Positions 1 to 12,082 of a stretch of DNA of 64,000 bases are shown here, piece by piece; positions within the stretch are counted from its first letter, which is position 1; every line of letters begins with the position of its first letter. Both the position numbers and the translations under genes were made by a program. The notes under the pieces are model-generated. The model saw only the letters and a program-made list of their open reading frames with translations, was not told the DNA's origin and did no database searches. This stretch comes from Whalleya microplaca (taxonomy: Eukaryota > Ascomycota > Sordariomycetes > Xylariales > Xylariaceae): the NCBI GenBank assembly GCA_022497155.1, contig MU385754.1:372001-436000 (forward strand). Direction: 5' to 3'.

Positions 1-2974
1 AGCCGGCTGACTAAAAGAAAACTTGTAATAGGCAAAGAGCAAATAGATTAGAGACTCATCATAGATGAATGCAAGTAACAATGCTTCAATTGTTGCCTCT
101 AGTTTGTTGCGGTCTTGGGGAGGTGATGTGTGTAAGTCTTAAGACAACATAATGCGACCAGTAATAGTTGTGTGCAATAACCTACCGCTCTAGCTACCTA
201 TCATGTACGGAACTGTAGTTCGACTATACCGCCACCCTTGAGCATCTGGTATTTTGTCTATGTCATAGGTATACACATATGACTGAGCCTAGAGCGAGTT
301 AGGCCCGATTCATAAGAGCGCTATTGGTAGGTATTCGGCCTATTAGCTCATTCTACTGCAAGTATACCTGTAGCGAGAGACTATGAACTAGGTTAAGCAG
401 AATTATAGTGGATAGCCCTCTCAACTCATGCGAAAAGAGGTTCAGATAAGAATACGCAAGTGAATTGAGCCTCAAACTTGTCGGAAGAGAACAATTGGAT
501 GAATGTGCTCTTCGGAACGCCTAGAATCGATTCGACACTCGGTATACTTACATATAACGACTAATGCACCTTGGCTGCTACTATAACTTCAGATCCGGGA
601 GAAGATAGTCTCATATAAATAGCAACTAGAATGAGGACTACCGATACTGTGTGGATTTGCCTAGAGGTAGCTCCGTAGTATCGATCGTAAGCTAAGACAG
701 TTATACGTATGCAATTCGTAGTCAGTCTTATATGTATGTCTTCTCTTTATGGTATTCAAGGATAATTAAAAGAGGAAGAAGAGAAAGTGTATATGAGAGT
801 CTCCTATTATACTTGCGATTCGCAGTTTGTTGCCCCGAAATGACGTTGAGCCCAACACTCTTCGGGTAATACGGAGAGGCTCTGGCTACAAACCGAGGAT
901 ATATCTATTCCGTACGTCCTTCCTAACCGAAACTCCCTTTCGACCTAAATGAACAAAACGTTGCTGAAACACGGTGCAATGGGAGAAGAGCTTCCCAGCT
1001 CAACAGAATTGGGCTTGTCCAAGAAACCAATCAGGACGTCAAGGTGTCTTGGTGCTGTTGGCTTGCATTCTTTGGGGTTCCTCTGGCAGGCCTGGCAGCT
1101 AACTGTGCATGAGAGGATACGTGGGGGCCCCAAGGGGGGAATGGATATATCTCCGAGGGGTTAACGGGGTCGCGTGGGGATGGATGGTGGGGTAGATTGA
1201 CTCTGTACATATGTGGGATTATCATCAACACGCTTGTGACTTATACGGTACGACGTTTAGACGTAATAGTCGTCCCCCTCTGCCCCTCCTCCGCTGCACT
1301 TATTGGTAGGCAGTTGAATAGTAATAGTCAAAGTTAGGGTATTATACACGTACGTCAGTTTCACCATGTTGTATATATATTCCGATACTCTCTTCATTAA
1401 TCCCTCAAATAATATACTGTGTATAACTAATAGATTTATTGATACCGCCAAGTTATATAAGCTCAAAATCCAGACTCATATCCCAGGCCCGTCAAGCTCC
1501 AGTTCCGTTCATACGTGTCCACCCGGCCCATCAGGAGCTATTCGCACATAGATCCATCCATCCACAATAGGCAACTCGAACCCAGACTTGGTGGATATCT
1601 GGGACCTCCTCCTGGGGAGTGGTCTCGGTCTCATTTTTTGCTGGCCCTCCGCAGCAAGACAGACGCAGCTAAAAAAAAAATCGCAGCCTCCTTAGATCCT
1701 TCGTACCGTTTCGGAGCTTCCGTTTGTCCGCAGTCGAACGTCTTACTACGTACATGTACCAGGCGCGCAAACTAGTCGGACCCCGTGCAGCGCTTCATTT
1801 GCTCCATCGGTGAACGCATCGTGCCACGGCGACCCTCCCCAGGGCGGGGAAGCTCGGGGGCACCTGAGGCATCTGGCAATTTCCGATTACACTAACCTCA
1901 GAACTAATGCAATCGACTACTGGCCCCCAGTCATCCGTAGGGTTAGGTAGTCGTCGCAGAATCTATCACGCATACTGCGTAGGGTACTGCAAGGCTGCAC
2001 GCTTGCCATCTGTCCGGGCGCTTGAACGTGGCAAGATTCTGGGGAGGCGTCTAACAGGATTAAGCTAATGGGACTAAGGCACCTAAGATTAGGGTATACT
2101 GTGATTCGCCGGATGTCAGAATGCGGGTGATATAGATAGGGGACTTAGGGAGGCAAAGCTGTATAGTCACATTTACCGTCAGTAACACCATGTTGTCATA
2201 GGGGTTTAATAAGCCCGGTCGGTCATCAATCATCAATCAATTGCGCTACCTACATGTAACCTACGAAGTATGCTTTTTGTGGGTTTGACAACGGGTTTGA
2301 ACAATAGGAGGTCGGTCAAACACTCCACTATATAAGACAATATATTGTACACTTATACAGTTCGTTTAGTTGGTTGAGCTATAGCCTACAGTTACTATGT
2401 ATCTACTACTGAAACTAGTCCGAGTCTAGGTAACACTATGTAATTGGCAGCTCTACCTTGCTCCAGTAGATGCAAGCGATCTGAGGTCATGTAGTTGCGA
2501 CTAGGTTACTTGGTAATGGTAGGCAGTTGACTAGTCTGCCATTTGTCCAATCCCCCTGCCTGCTGGACGTTTTCGTACTTCCTTTCATCAGTGTTTCGCA
2601 AGTAATACCAGGTCACCCCCGTCTGGCTAGCGCCTTACAAATCCGAGGTGTGCGTGGTGCATTCCCCATCGTCAACCTTGCAGTCCCCAGTTCCAGACCC
2701 GTTCGTGTATCGCCTCTGTCGTCACCTCCGGGGACTGGCCGCACCCTACCACATTACCCCGCCATTCGTCCTACCTGTCTGCCTCTATCGCGTCGACGCT
2801 AAACATTATTGTGCTGGTGCTCCCATCCCAACATATATCTCCCCCATTCCGCTCCCGATCTTGGGGAAACTCAGACAACTACAAGAACTCTTGCGATAAC
2901 TCTTGCGATAACTCTTGCGACATACCCATTGATACCACTACCTCTCTCGCAACAGTTATCATCTTGTCGTCAAA
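1..2974. other. Gene-free left flank
   Basis: No supportable gene was found. All open frames here are short and lack codon structure or family resemblance. The last ~450 bases are pyrimidine-rich and probably hold the promoter and 5' leader of the aldehyde dehydrogenase that starts at 2975. A short tandem repeat lies at 2886-2921. Confidence 0.6.
2886..2921. repeat. 12-bp tandem repeat, 3 copies
   Basis: Three consecutive copies of AACTCTTGCGAT; the last copy ends in C instead of T. They lie 54-89 bases upstream of the aldehyde dehydrogenase start codon, so they are probably in the 5' leader or core promoter. Whether they act as a regulatory site cannot be told from sequence. Confidence 0.8.
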
Positions 2975-4812
2975 ATGTCTCTTTTCACTACCCTGAAAAC
3001 GCCCATTACGGGCGAATATCAACAACCCACTGGATTGTAAGTCAAAATCGTAGAATCACACCAATTGAATTTCCCCGTCAATGTCTCCTGCCAGTCGCTG
3101 CTGTCCTGCTTTGTTTCAAGCTCAATCCAACTAATGCTTCCTCTTCCTTTGATTAGATGGATCAACAACGAGTGGGTTGAGGGTGTCGACAAGAAGACGT
3201 TTGAGGTCATCAACCCTTCCACCGAGGAAGTTATCTGCTCCGTGTCCGAAGCTACCGAGAAGGATGTCGACCTGGCCGTCATAGCAGCCCGGAAGGCATT
3301 TGAAGGCACATGGCGCAAGACTACCCCTGAGCAGCGAGGCATCTACATGAACAAATTAGCAAACATCTGCGAAAAGAACAGTGATCTGTTAGCTGCTGTC
3401 GAATCTCTCGACAATGGCAAGTCGATCACATTAGCCAGGGGAGACGTCGGTGCTGTTATTGGCTGCATCAGATACTACGGTGGCTGGGCAGACAAGATTG
3501 AGGGCAAGACGATCGACATCAACCACGAGTCTTTCCACTACACCAGACAAGAACCAGTATGTTGTTATAGGATCTAATCCGTGATCGCGAGCAAGAATTA
3601 GGCTGATAATTCACAGATCGGTGTCTGCGGTCAAATCATCCCTTGGAACTTCCCACTGCTGATGATGGCCTGGAAGGTCGGTCCCGCGCTGGCCACGGGC
3701 AACACAATCGTCCTCAAGACGGCCGAGCAAACACCACTTTCTGCTCTTGTATTTGCCAATTTCATAAAGGAGGCTGGCTTCCCTCCTGGTGTCTTTAACA
3801 TTATATCCGGCCTTGGTAGGGTCGCCGGTGCTGCCATCTCTGCGCATATGGACATCGACAAGGTCGCGTTCACCGGCTCTACCCCAGTCGGTCGTCAAAT
3901 CATGAAGGCGGCCGCATCCTCCAACCTGAAGAAGGTCACGTTGGAACTGGGTGGTAAATCGCCCAACATCGTCTTTGACGATGCCGACATCGAGCAGGCT
4001 ATCTCCTGGGTCAACTTTGGTATTTACTATAACCACGGACAGTGCTGCTGTGCCGGTTCCCGAATTTACGTGCAGGAGGGCATCTATGACAAGTTTATCG
4101 CGGCTTTCAAGACGCGGGCGGAAGCCAACACGGTCGGCGATCCCTTCCATGAGAATACCTTCCAGGGCCCACAGGTCAGCAAGCTGCAGTTCGACCGTAT
4201 AATGGGATATATCGAGGAGGGTAAGAAGGGCGGAGCGACGCTCGAGACGGGTGGCTCACGCCACGGAACGAAGGGCTACTTCATCCAGCCCACAATCTTC
4301 ACCAACGTCACGGCCGACATGAAGATCATGCAGGAAGAGATCTTCGGCCCCGTTTGTGCGATTGCCAAGTTCAAGACGGAGGACGACGTTATCAGAATGG
4401 GCAACGACAGCACTTATGGTCTGGCGGCTGCCGTACACACCAGCAACGTCAACACCGCTATCCGGGTCAGCAACGAGCTGCGCGCAGGTACCGTCTGGGT
4501 CAACTGCTACAACCTCCTGCACCACCAGGTTAGTATCTGTAATCTTTTAATCCCCCGATCAGTCGTTTTCAGAAGTAAAGTACTTCTGAGACACGGCCTT
4601 GTAGCCGCGTTCCCTTTGTTATCTTTAGACTGCACTCTCAAAGCCCCCTCGAAACCATCAAATAGAATGATTGCTGACTTCGGAACGCATAATAGTTGCC
4701 CTTTGGAGGTTACAAAGAAAGTGGTATCGGTCGCGAACTGGGCGAGGCGGCACTCCACAACTACACGCAAAACAAATCGGTCGCTATTCGGCTGGGTGGC
4801 GCGCTGTTCTAA
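2975..4812 (+). CDS. NAD(P)-dependent aldehyde dehydrogenase
   Basis: Four exons (2975-3036, 3157-3556, 3617-4528, 4696-4812) encode 496 aa, the normal length for class 1/2 aldehyde dehydrogenases. These enzymes oxidise aldehydes such as acetaldehyde to the acid in cytosol or mitochondria. Visible signatures are the PWNFP motif in exon 3, the general-base Glu in ELGGKS (about residue 265), the catalytic Cys in GQCCCAGSR (about residue 299), and the C-terminal [12 protein letters not shown] block in exon 4. The start was chosen because exon 1 joins in frame to WINNEWV, the usual N-terminal ALDH block. Reading straight through the last intron gives a false C-terminus; splicing at 4529/4695 restores the family ending. 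There is no obvious mitochondrial presequence. It resembles Aspergillus aldA and yeast ALD proteins; the substrate is not shown by the sequence. Confidence 0.95.
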
Positions 4813-6452
4813 GGCTCAAGGTCAATATCGAGATGATCGATTCGCGGGTGTGAAATTAGTGAACCCGCGCAAGGTTCTAAAGCCTTGCAATTATGAGGTC
4901 AGTGTTTATCAATACGGCTCAACGATATCATGGGATAAATGGTTCCTCGTGTACATAACATGGCTATGTAGTTTGGGCGTATCTTGGGCGCCGGAAACAG
5001 TGAAATTGCCATTCATCATCAGTACTACTGTCGGGTGCTTCTTCTGCCTAGGCAGACTTCAGGACTGTGGTGGTTCTCATTTTCGTGACAGATTCATGCG
5101 CGCCGTGAGCGCCATCGGGATGTCTCACCGTACTTGCAAACACTAGTCATCGAGATCAAATTGTGTATGTGTACGAGTGTGTAAGTACGCATATGTGTAT
5201 GTGTACCGGAGCATGAGAGCGGTGTGAGAGGCAAACCGAAGGGTTGTTGGTACTCGCAACCAACATGCGTCGGAGTGGGCGCGGAGGCCTCTTATCATTA
5301 TGACTCGAGTTACACACATCCCATGCTCAGCTGAACTACTAAAGAATTGAAAGTTTCGCCTCGAATCCTACGAACGTCGGAAAGGATTTGGGGGCTCAAG
5401 CGGCTGAAGGCCTCGAAGTGTAACAGGAATTAGCCTTGCCTGCTTTCGCCTCGAGTAATTTTGAGGCTCAGCTCAAGCCTCTTAGTAGATCTCAATCCAT
5501 GTGTTCTAAGCGCTACAAAGTACATGCAACGATATGCCAGGCCTGTATGGATCAGCTGAGGGCCTGTGCGCGTCATGGGGTAGGTGACACACAGGCAGAA
5601 GTGGAATAGCTCAGGGCGCACGGTCCAACTGCTCGTGGACAACCACTACCTACATGAATCTAGTTCCCCAAACTACTTACACGCCTTATCGTTGCAGATT
5701 CAACCGTAACGTCTCTTCGACGAGTTCCACCTATCTCATATTTCGTATTGTCCTATTCTTCAACGCGGACAACACAAAGTAAGAAGGCAAATCATAGTCA
5801 TGATGTTTGCACTCTGCTTTTCGTGCCTTGACACGTTGGAGCTTAGGCAACCAGGTGTTTTGAAGTTTGTTGTTTCTAGACTAGTTCAAGTGACCTGCCT
5901 CCTTTGAAACAGCCACAATCAAGTCGAAGTCAACTGAGGCCTCGCCTTACTCACCCGATGCTGTCTGAATGAATTTGGCGTCATCGCCTACACTCTGGTA
6001 GTCGCCTTGAAGTCCTGCCTTACTAAATAGAACAATAAGAGGATATTCCCCTGTCCACACCATCAGGTTATATGTCGCGCCGCCACACCCACCATTTACT
6101 ACTTGATCAACTGGGGGAGGCATGCGGCTCACGGCGAAGCCCTGTGATTCTATATCATGGATCCCTCGTCGCCTCCGCATGCTATTCCTTGTCCTCGATG
6201 CAGCCCTATAGGGAGGCCTATCATCTATCGTTGTTCCTCACTTATAAGCAGGGCTTGCGCATATCGGTCGAGCCAAGCTAGACCTATGCATCTCCTATTC
6301 GTCTTCACCCGTACTAGTTGCTTCTGCGATCCATAAACGCAAGGGCATCCACTTCGTTCTCCATCCAGTCAACGCCATCATAGTGTTGATCGTCAACTTT
6401 TCCCGTATTCGTTTTCCCTCTGATAGAGGGGTTCTCTATCACCTCTTGAGCT
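4813..6452. other. Intergenic, no gene seen
   Basis: 1.6 kb between the aldehyde dehydrogenase and the coiled-coil gene. A GT-rich stretch with repeated GTGTATGTGTA-type words is at 5163-5205. The open frames are short and unconvincing. The final ~150 bases, with pyrimidine tracts, probably form the promoter and leader of the gene at 6453. Confidence 0.6.
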
Positions 6453-7148
6453 ATGCCTAAATTCTACATCAGTACGACCACGTCAGATCGACCCGCGTTC
6501 GTCCGTTCTCGCTCTCACTCCTTCTCGCATCATCATCACGGTCATCACCATTGGCATCACCACCGAGATCGATGTTTTGAGGACTGCGCTGGAGTCACCA
6601 TAGAGCAATGGAACAGCCTGTACAATGAGAATAAGGACTATAGAACTCGGAACGAGACTCTCTTACGCGAGAACCAGACGTTGAAGGCAGACCTCCAGGA
6701 CAACCACCGTCTCCATGTCATCAACCAGCAACTTGCCAACGAGGTCGAAGACCTGAAACGCTCCCTCTCGAACGACAACTCACACACTGACAAATTCCGT
6801 CGACGAGTGGCGGACTTGAAGGACGAGGTAGACAAGAAAGAGAGGCACATCCACCACCTCGAGAAAGACAACGGCATCCTGAACGCACGGGTCCGCGAGA
6901 TAACTCGGACGATGTCGGACCTTCAACATGAGATCTCCGAGCTTGCCCCGTGGCGGAAGAAATATAATGAGATGCAGGCCCGCTACGAGAGCCTCAAGTG
7001 CCGATTCGACAAGACGAGCCGCCAGTTGTCAGATCGCGAGGCAGACCTCCAGAAAAGAGACGACATCATCGATGATCTGCGCGGCATCGTTCGCCGACAT
7101 GGGTTGCTTCATCATCACCACCCCCGCCCTGTCTACGCCTACGTCTGA
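6453..7148 (+). CDS. His-rich coiled-coil protein of unknown function
   Basis: A single open exon encoding 231 aa. I do not recognise a named family. Residues about 22-40 are a histidine/serine-rich segment (clusters of three and four His with Trp and Arg). From about residue 50 to 215 the sequence is strongly charged, rich in Glu/Lys/Arg/Asn/Gln/Leu and patterned like a long coiled coil (for example LLRENQTLKADL and ELAPWRKKYNEM). The C-terminus has a second run, HHHHPRPVYAYV. There is no signal peptide or membrane segment. Two His clusters flanking a coiled coil suggest metal binding or a pH-sensitive oligomer, but that is inference. The codon pattern, long ORF and leader support a real gene. 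Another coiled-coil gene of similar character lies 4 kb downstream at 11237. Confidence 0.75.
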   Translation: MPKFYISTTTSDRPAFVRSRSHSFSHHHHGHHHWHHHRDRCFEDCAGVTIEQWNSLYNENKDYRTRNETLLRENQTLKADLQDNHRLHVINQQLANEVEDLKRSLSNDNSHTDKFRRRVADLKDEVDKKERHIHHLEKDNGILNARVREITRTMSDLQHEISELAPWRKKYNEMQARYESLKCRFDKTSRQLSDREADLQKRDDIIDDLRGIVRRHGLLHHHHPRPVYAYV

Positions 7149-8580
7149 TAAGACGCGGCGCAGCGGCACACCGCCACTGGTCGAACTGCGGGATGCTCTC
7201 ATACGTGATACTTCGGGCCGGGGTGTTTTGCTATGTCCTCAAGATTGTGTTCTCGGTCCGAAGGGGCCTTGGTTTACAAGCGGGAGGCCGAATTTGATTA
7301 TCTGTGAGTCAACATATGCACTGCAACGCCAACTGTTTCTAACCAGCATATGTATTATAGGTTTAGCAGGCTATTATTGCGCTATGCCTTTACGTCTCCT
7401 TTCAGTCTACTGCATATGATTTGCTGGTTACACAGGACGGGGAATGAATGATGTTATTGGTGGAATGGGTGTTTCTTGCTTTCTACTACGTTTAGGTGGT
7501 TTCTTTTATCACATGAAATTGGTTTAATTGTTTAACGGCTACGGATTCCAACTGCTGTCTTCTTCATTGAGATATCCTTTCTTTTGTTCACTAAGTACGC
7601 TGACAGTTGGTCTCAACTCGTCAAGCAATTTTTGTCTCTGGTTGAGGAAAGAGGGGAGCTGATTCCAGCATGTATTAGATAGATACACCACCACCAGCAC
7701 GGGTGTGTTTTAAAGAAAATGTCACGCGAAATGATCATTCAAAACCTTGAAAGTTTAGAGAGTGAGCAAAAGTCTGAGTCGGCGGGTCGGCTGTTATTTG
7801 CCGCGTGCAGCTCTCGAGTCGACGGGCTGCCGTCATGTGAGAGAATTAGCCGCTAGCCGAAGGATCTAGTTCCCAGCAGCTAACCCCATAATACTGGACG
7901 ACTGATCTGGGGAGGTATCATCATGAGGCGCATCAAGCTAAGCTGTACTTGTTTACATATGTTGTTAGTCCTCTTGCGTGAGCTCAACACAATTGAATTA
8001 TATGTTGGCGCTTGCGCTACAAACACATTAGTCGGTAGGTAATAGACCGCCGAAGTGGCGACACGCTTGGCATACACCTGCGATCGCGTCTTGTATAGAT
8101 ACAGTTGAGAATATTTGAGTGTTATTATCTCGAATACGCAGTAAGATTACTGCGAGGTTTATGAAACATAGTCTACAGGCTTGCCGACTTACACGTCAAT
8201 CGGCACTAAAGCAGTCATGATCATATCAGAAGCTTGGCTTACATACCTGGAGCATGCATGCATGTATGCATTCTGAGCCTCGAGGTCTAAGAAGACCAAC
8301 ACAGGACAACGTCAAAAGCACTTATCTGGTTAACTGCTTGCTGTAAAGCAACTCCTTTAGCCACATCTCCACATCCCTAACCTAACAGCAGGTAATTTTT
8401 GACACACCGAATTTCCCACATGGTTTGATGCCGCAATGTTAGTCCCAGCACTTGTTGCTCAGATGAATCTGCCCGATAGTAAATGTAGATTGACTTATGC
8501 GTTTTCTGATCGGCCAAATATATACCCTGCTTTACAGGACATACATAGTTAATTAGATACCGGGAGCCTACAGGATACAG

Positions 8581-8602
8581 GCCAGCCAGCCAGCCAGCCA
8601 GC
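8581..8602. repeat. GCCA tetranucleotide microsatellite
   Basis: About five and a half copies of the 4-bp unit GCCA in intergenic DNA. It is a simple slippage-type repeat with no gene context. Confidence 0.85.
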
Positions 8603-9730
8603 GTCATAGTATTTTTTCCCAACGGATGATTGGTAGAAAATCATAAAATCAAAGCAGTGGCTTCAAGATATTATTATTAAGCTAGTAATCAAGATCTAAA
8701 TATGTACGGCTTTTTGATAGGCTTCGTAATCTGTGAGTGAAACAGCAGCCTCTGAAGCTTGGTATAATTGGCTGTGGCGGCTGCGTGGGCTTTTTTTTGG
8801 CGTTCTTTTGCAACGTGAATATTATGGTACCTTATCAAATGCGTATGTAATCATCCCCAGAAATAGAAATCGGCTTCCCGTCTGCAGTCAGATGCCAAAA
8901 TCGAGAAACTTGGCTATCGAGAACTGAGCGCATGATCTGGTTGGCTCCGAGCTACGGTGTCCCCAGTGAATTTGATCCTTCCTTCAGCACAGCTGGGCCA
9001 GCTGCGAACCGCTAGCCAGGACCATGGGTGTATCTCCGACTCCTCCAACTCGTCCACGGCCGGCGATAGTACTGCGTAATAAGACTGCGAGACCTGTATG
9101 TATGTACTGACTTATGGGTGATACGACATTTTGACAACTCAACTATCCGGTGCTCCCGCATTTATTATGTACAATGGCTCACCGCTTGCATAAAGTGCAC
9201 TTTTCAATGTTTCGTGAGAAAGGGGTGTCCCTGGCGCGCAACAGGCGCATTCCGCAATGGCCGGCGAATTGGCGGGAGTGTAATCCGTATACCTGCTGTA
9301 TAGTATGATATTCGCTCATGGCAACTCTATGCGGCAGCAAGCATACCCGCTAAATTCCATGGCTTGACGGCTGATGGTGTGTAAGAGATGCCTACCTACC
9401 TATATCATCGTCTGATTCTCGGCAATGTTTGCATATGCGTAGAGTGTGTCGTGGGAATAATAACAACAAAATGGTCGAACATCAGGTTTTAGAAAGTGAG
9501 CCGGGGACGCTGGTTGATAAGACTCGCTAGTTAAGAAGCCAGAGTCAGCCGCAGTGGTGGCGGTGCTGTTGTTGGTAAGTTGTCCTAGACAGGGGTAGGG
9601 GTAGGTAGAGGTGCAGAGGTGTAAGTCCTATCGTGTGTAGCAGTCAAGGCAGTTTTTCCACTTCCCCTTAACCCCGGTCCATCAGACCAATGTTTTGCAT
9701 CGAGGCTCTTGAGCTACATGTACCAGCTCT

Positions 9731-9768
9731 GCCAGTCTGCCAGTCTGCCAGTCTGCCAGTCTGCCAGT
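9731..9768. repeat. 8-bp tandem repeat, ~5 copies
   Basis: Unit GCCAGTCT repeated four times, followed by a partial copy. It lies in intergenic DNA; the short open frames crossing it are produced by the repeat itself. Confidence 0.85.
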
Positions 9769-11236
9769 TTCCCCGATCAGGATCCTGGCTCCGATTACTC
9801 CGAATGCGAAAGAGGGTCGCTTTCAGCCCTGCTGGGCAATACAATTCCTCTTTGCGTTCCAGATCATCATGCTAGTCGCGGTCGAGTTCATCATCCGCAC
9901 AGGGGATCGATCTATACACAGTAACAGACGTCATCTACAATCTAGAGGCCGAATGCATGGAGAGAGTCGACCTGCAACCATTGACGCAGACTCCTGTGAG
10001 TCATATCCGTGGGATGGCGGTTCGTTATTGTATCCCGTCATTCTGTGGTAGGTGATTGGCTTCTAGGCCTCGTCCTACCGATTCTCCAAAGGTCGTGTCG
10101 CCTCTGAATGGCTAGGCATATCTGCGGGCATTCCTGCACGCCAACGCGAACTCTGGTTTAGTTGACGCAGATGCGAGCAAGCACCGCGCAAATCAAGATC
10201 GCAGATGAGAGATTCGCCAATTACGCCATGTTAAACTACGTCTGGCGACCCAGATCAGGGTCCTGGCGAACCACTTGGGGGCCAAAAAGTGAGGCGACCA
10301 TGGCGACTGGCTCGATTTCGGTGAAGAACTGGCAAGTCAAATTTCCAACACTTGAGGGAGGGCAGCACAAAGAACATGCTGTCTGACTTTTAAGACTGCT
10401 AGATAGTTCCGAGCATGACTTTTGCTTTCCTTCTCTTTCGCTTGCACTGCCGTGCTTGTTCCATGCATGTTGCGTGTTGCGCGTTGCGCCATGGAGCGGG
10501 CTGCTCGACAAGCCAGCCGTCTACCCTGAGCAGCGCGCGACCTCCAGGAGTATGAGGAACAAGTGTTTCCGCCACTGCACAGGCTTGGCTTTCAAGTACT
10601 CCGTACCCCTACAATACAAAGTCTTTGGTAAGACGACTCTTAGGACTTTTGAGGCTGATCCGTCGGGAAGGATGATGCAAGACCGGGGGCCATGCCTAAA
10701 GTTATGACTCTACAAGAGGCAGCCAACGAGTGAAAGCTTCCAGACCTAGTACAGATACGTGCATATATCTGCCGTATTCAGAAGTGCCGTCAGTCTCGTG
10801 CAAGTACGATACTTATATGACCTACATCTAGATGCCTATGAGACTGAAGGCAGCAACGCCGAATTCGCCAATAACAAGTTATTAAGCCCTCCTTATAAAG
10901 TCTGCCTTGTCCTTTTCGTCCGTTTCATTTCTTTCTCCTTATAGGACAATCAACATCACTCGGGATCGTCTCACATTATATTGCTAGAAGAGGAGTGATC
11001 TCTTATATAGTCATTTCTATCCTTCACCTCTTCAGTGACTCAGACATCACGTTTCTGCCTATAGCCTTACGCCCCTAGAGTCTTCGATCTATTCTATTCG
11101 TCCCGATCGCAACTTCGCCTCACTGCGAGCCATCACATAGACACACCATTGACAACTATAGTTACACTGAGTGGTAGCATCTACCTCAACGAGCAACACT
11201 TCGCAAGTTGTATCGCTAGGAAACGCCAGCCTTACC

Positions 11237-12082
11237 ATGTCTAGGAGGCATGTTTCGTTCCATACTCCGTCCCCGCCGAGGGTAACTCGTCGCGGCGGCG
11301 ATCCGGCTTACGATTCAGGACTTGGTTCGTTATCTAGTGAACAGGCTAGTAAAGGAGGAAGACCTGATCGTAGATTTACAGACGAGGACTACAGTGATCA
11401 ACTGTACAATGTCGCCGCTCTTCAAGAAGCACTTGGTCAATCGAATAAGACCGTCGAGCTTCTCAGTCAAGAGTGCAGAGAGCTGAGTGAACAAGTAAAG
11501 GAAGGAAACAAAAGATATCGAGACCTCGAAAAATCGTTTCGCAGCGAATGCGAACGAAACGAACAGCTCGTCGAGGAAGACAGACTCAAAGCAGACCATA
11601 TCAGATTGCAGGCGGAAACAATTCAACAACTCAACCATCTTGTCGATCAAGTAGTGGATGAGCGCGATCGCTTTAGACAGGACTACTTGTCGATAAGAGG
11701 TGGCACTGGCGATCGTCCCGACAGACCTGGCCAGACGGATAAGAGCGGCGATGAGGTCAAGGATCGCTTGAGGGAACGCATGAAGCACCCTGAAGACTCT
11801 AGTGCAAGCTCATCTCAACGCCGTAGCCGGCGTCCCAGCACTGCAAAGCCAGGTGCTCGCTCGAGCAGCAAGAAGCCATACATTGAGAAGTTACCTGACC
11901 CTTCAAGCCGGAGACACTCGATCAACTACAAGACGACGTCTCTAGATACGGCTTCGATGTCCCATATGGAACCGGCAACCCATCAAATTCCTCGGAGCTC
12001 GTCATCATACACCGCGGATATCCCGACAGGGGATTATGTGGCATACCCTCTCAAAGAGCCTCATAGCCGGCGCAGGGTCTAA
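11237..12082 (+). CDS. Coiled-coil protein of unknown function
   Basis: A single exon of 281 aa. The frame is open upstream to 11171, but the first ATG in it is at 11237 and gives a natural start, MSRRHVSFHTPSPPRVTRR. Residues 1-50 are basic, Ser/Pro-rich and disordered-looking, including YDSGLGSLSSEQ. About residues 55-155 form a heptad-rich coiled coil (for example ECRELSEQVKEG and LVDQVVDERDRF). The C-terminal third is Ser/Arg/Lys-rich and low in complexity. No enzyme motif, signal peptide or membrane segment is visible. I do not recognise a named family; the overall design recalls uncharacterised fungus-specific coiled-coil proteins. An intron in the 5' leader is possible but not needed. 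It resembles the protein at 6453 in style, not in clearly alignable sequence. Confidence 0.75.
   Translation: MSRRHVSFHTPSPPRVTRRGGDPAYDSGLGSLSSEQASKGGRPDRRFTDEDYSDQLYNVAALQEALGQSNKTVELLSQECRELSEQVKEGNKRYRDLEKSFRSECERNEQLVEEDRLKADHIRLQAETIQQLNHLVDQVVDERDRFRQDYLSIRGGTGDRPDRPGQTDKSGDEVKDRLRERMKHPEDSSASSSQRRSRRPSTAKPGARSSSKKPYIEKLPDPSSRRHSINYKTTSLDTASMSHMEPATHQIPRSSSSYTADIPTGDYVAYPLKEPHSRRRV

Larger units (their letters stand above)
7149..11236. other. 4.1-kb intergenic, no gene seen
   Basis: No convincing coding sequence on either strand; the open frames stay below 92 codons and do not splice into anything recognisable. It contains two short tandem repeats (8581-8602 and 9731-9768). The end of the interval, about 10900-11236, is pyrimidine-rich and probably is the promoter and leader of the gene at 11237. 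Confidence 0.55.

Noticed and set aside
3662..5146. A long open frame running through the end of the aldehyde dehydrogenase
   Set aside because: It ignores an intron at 4529-4695; splicing gives the conserved ALDH C-terminus and a stop at 4812.
11171..11236. Upstream extension of the coiled-coil protein beginning with GTG
   Set aside because: Eukaryotic genes rarely start with GTG; the first ATG at 11237 begins a sensible protein.
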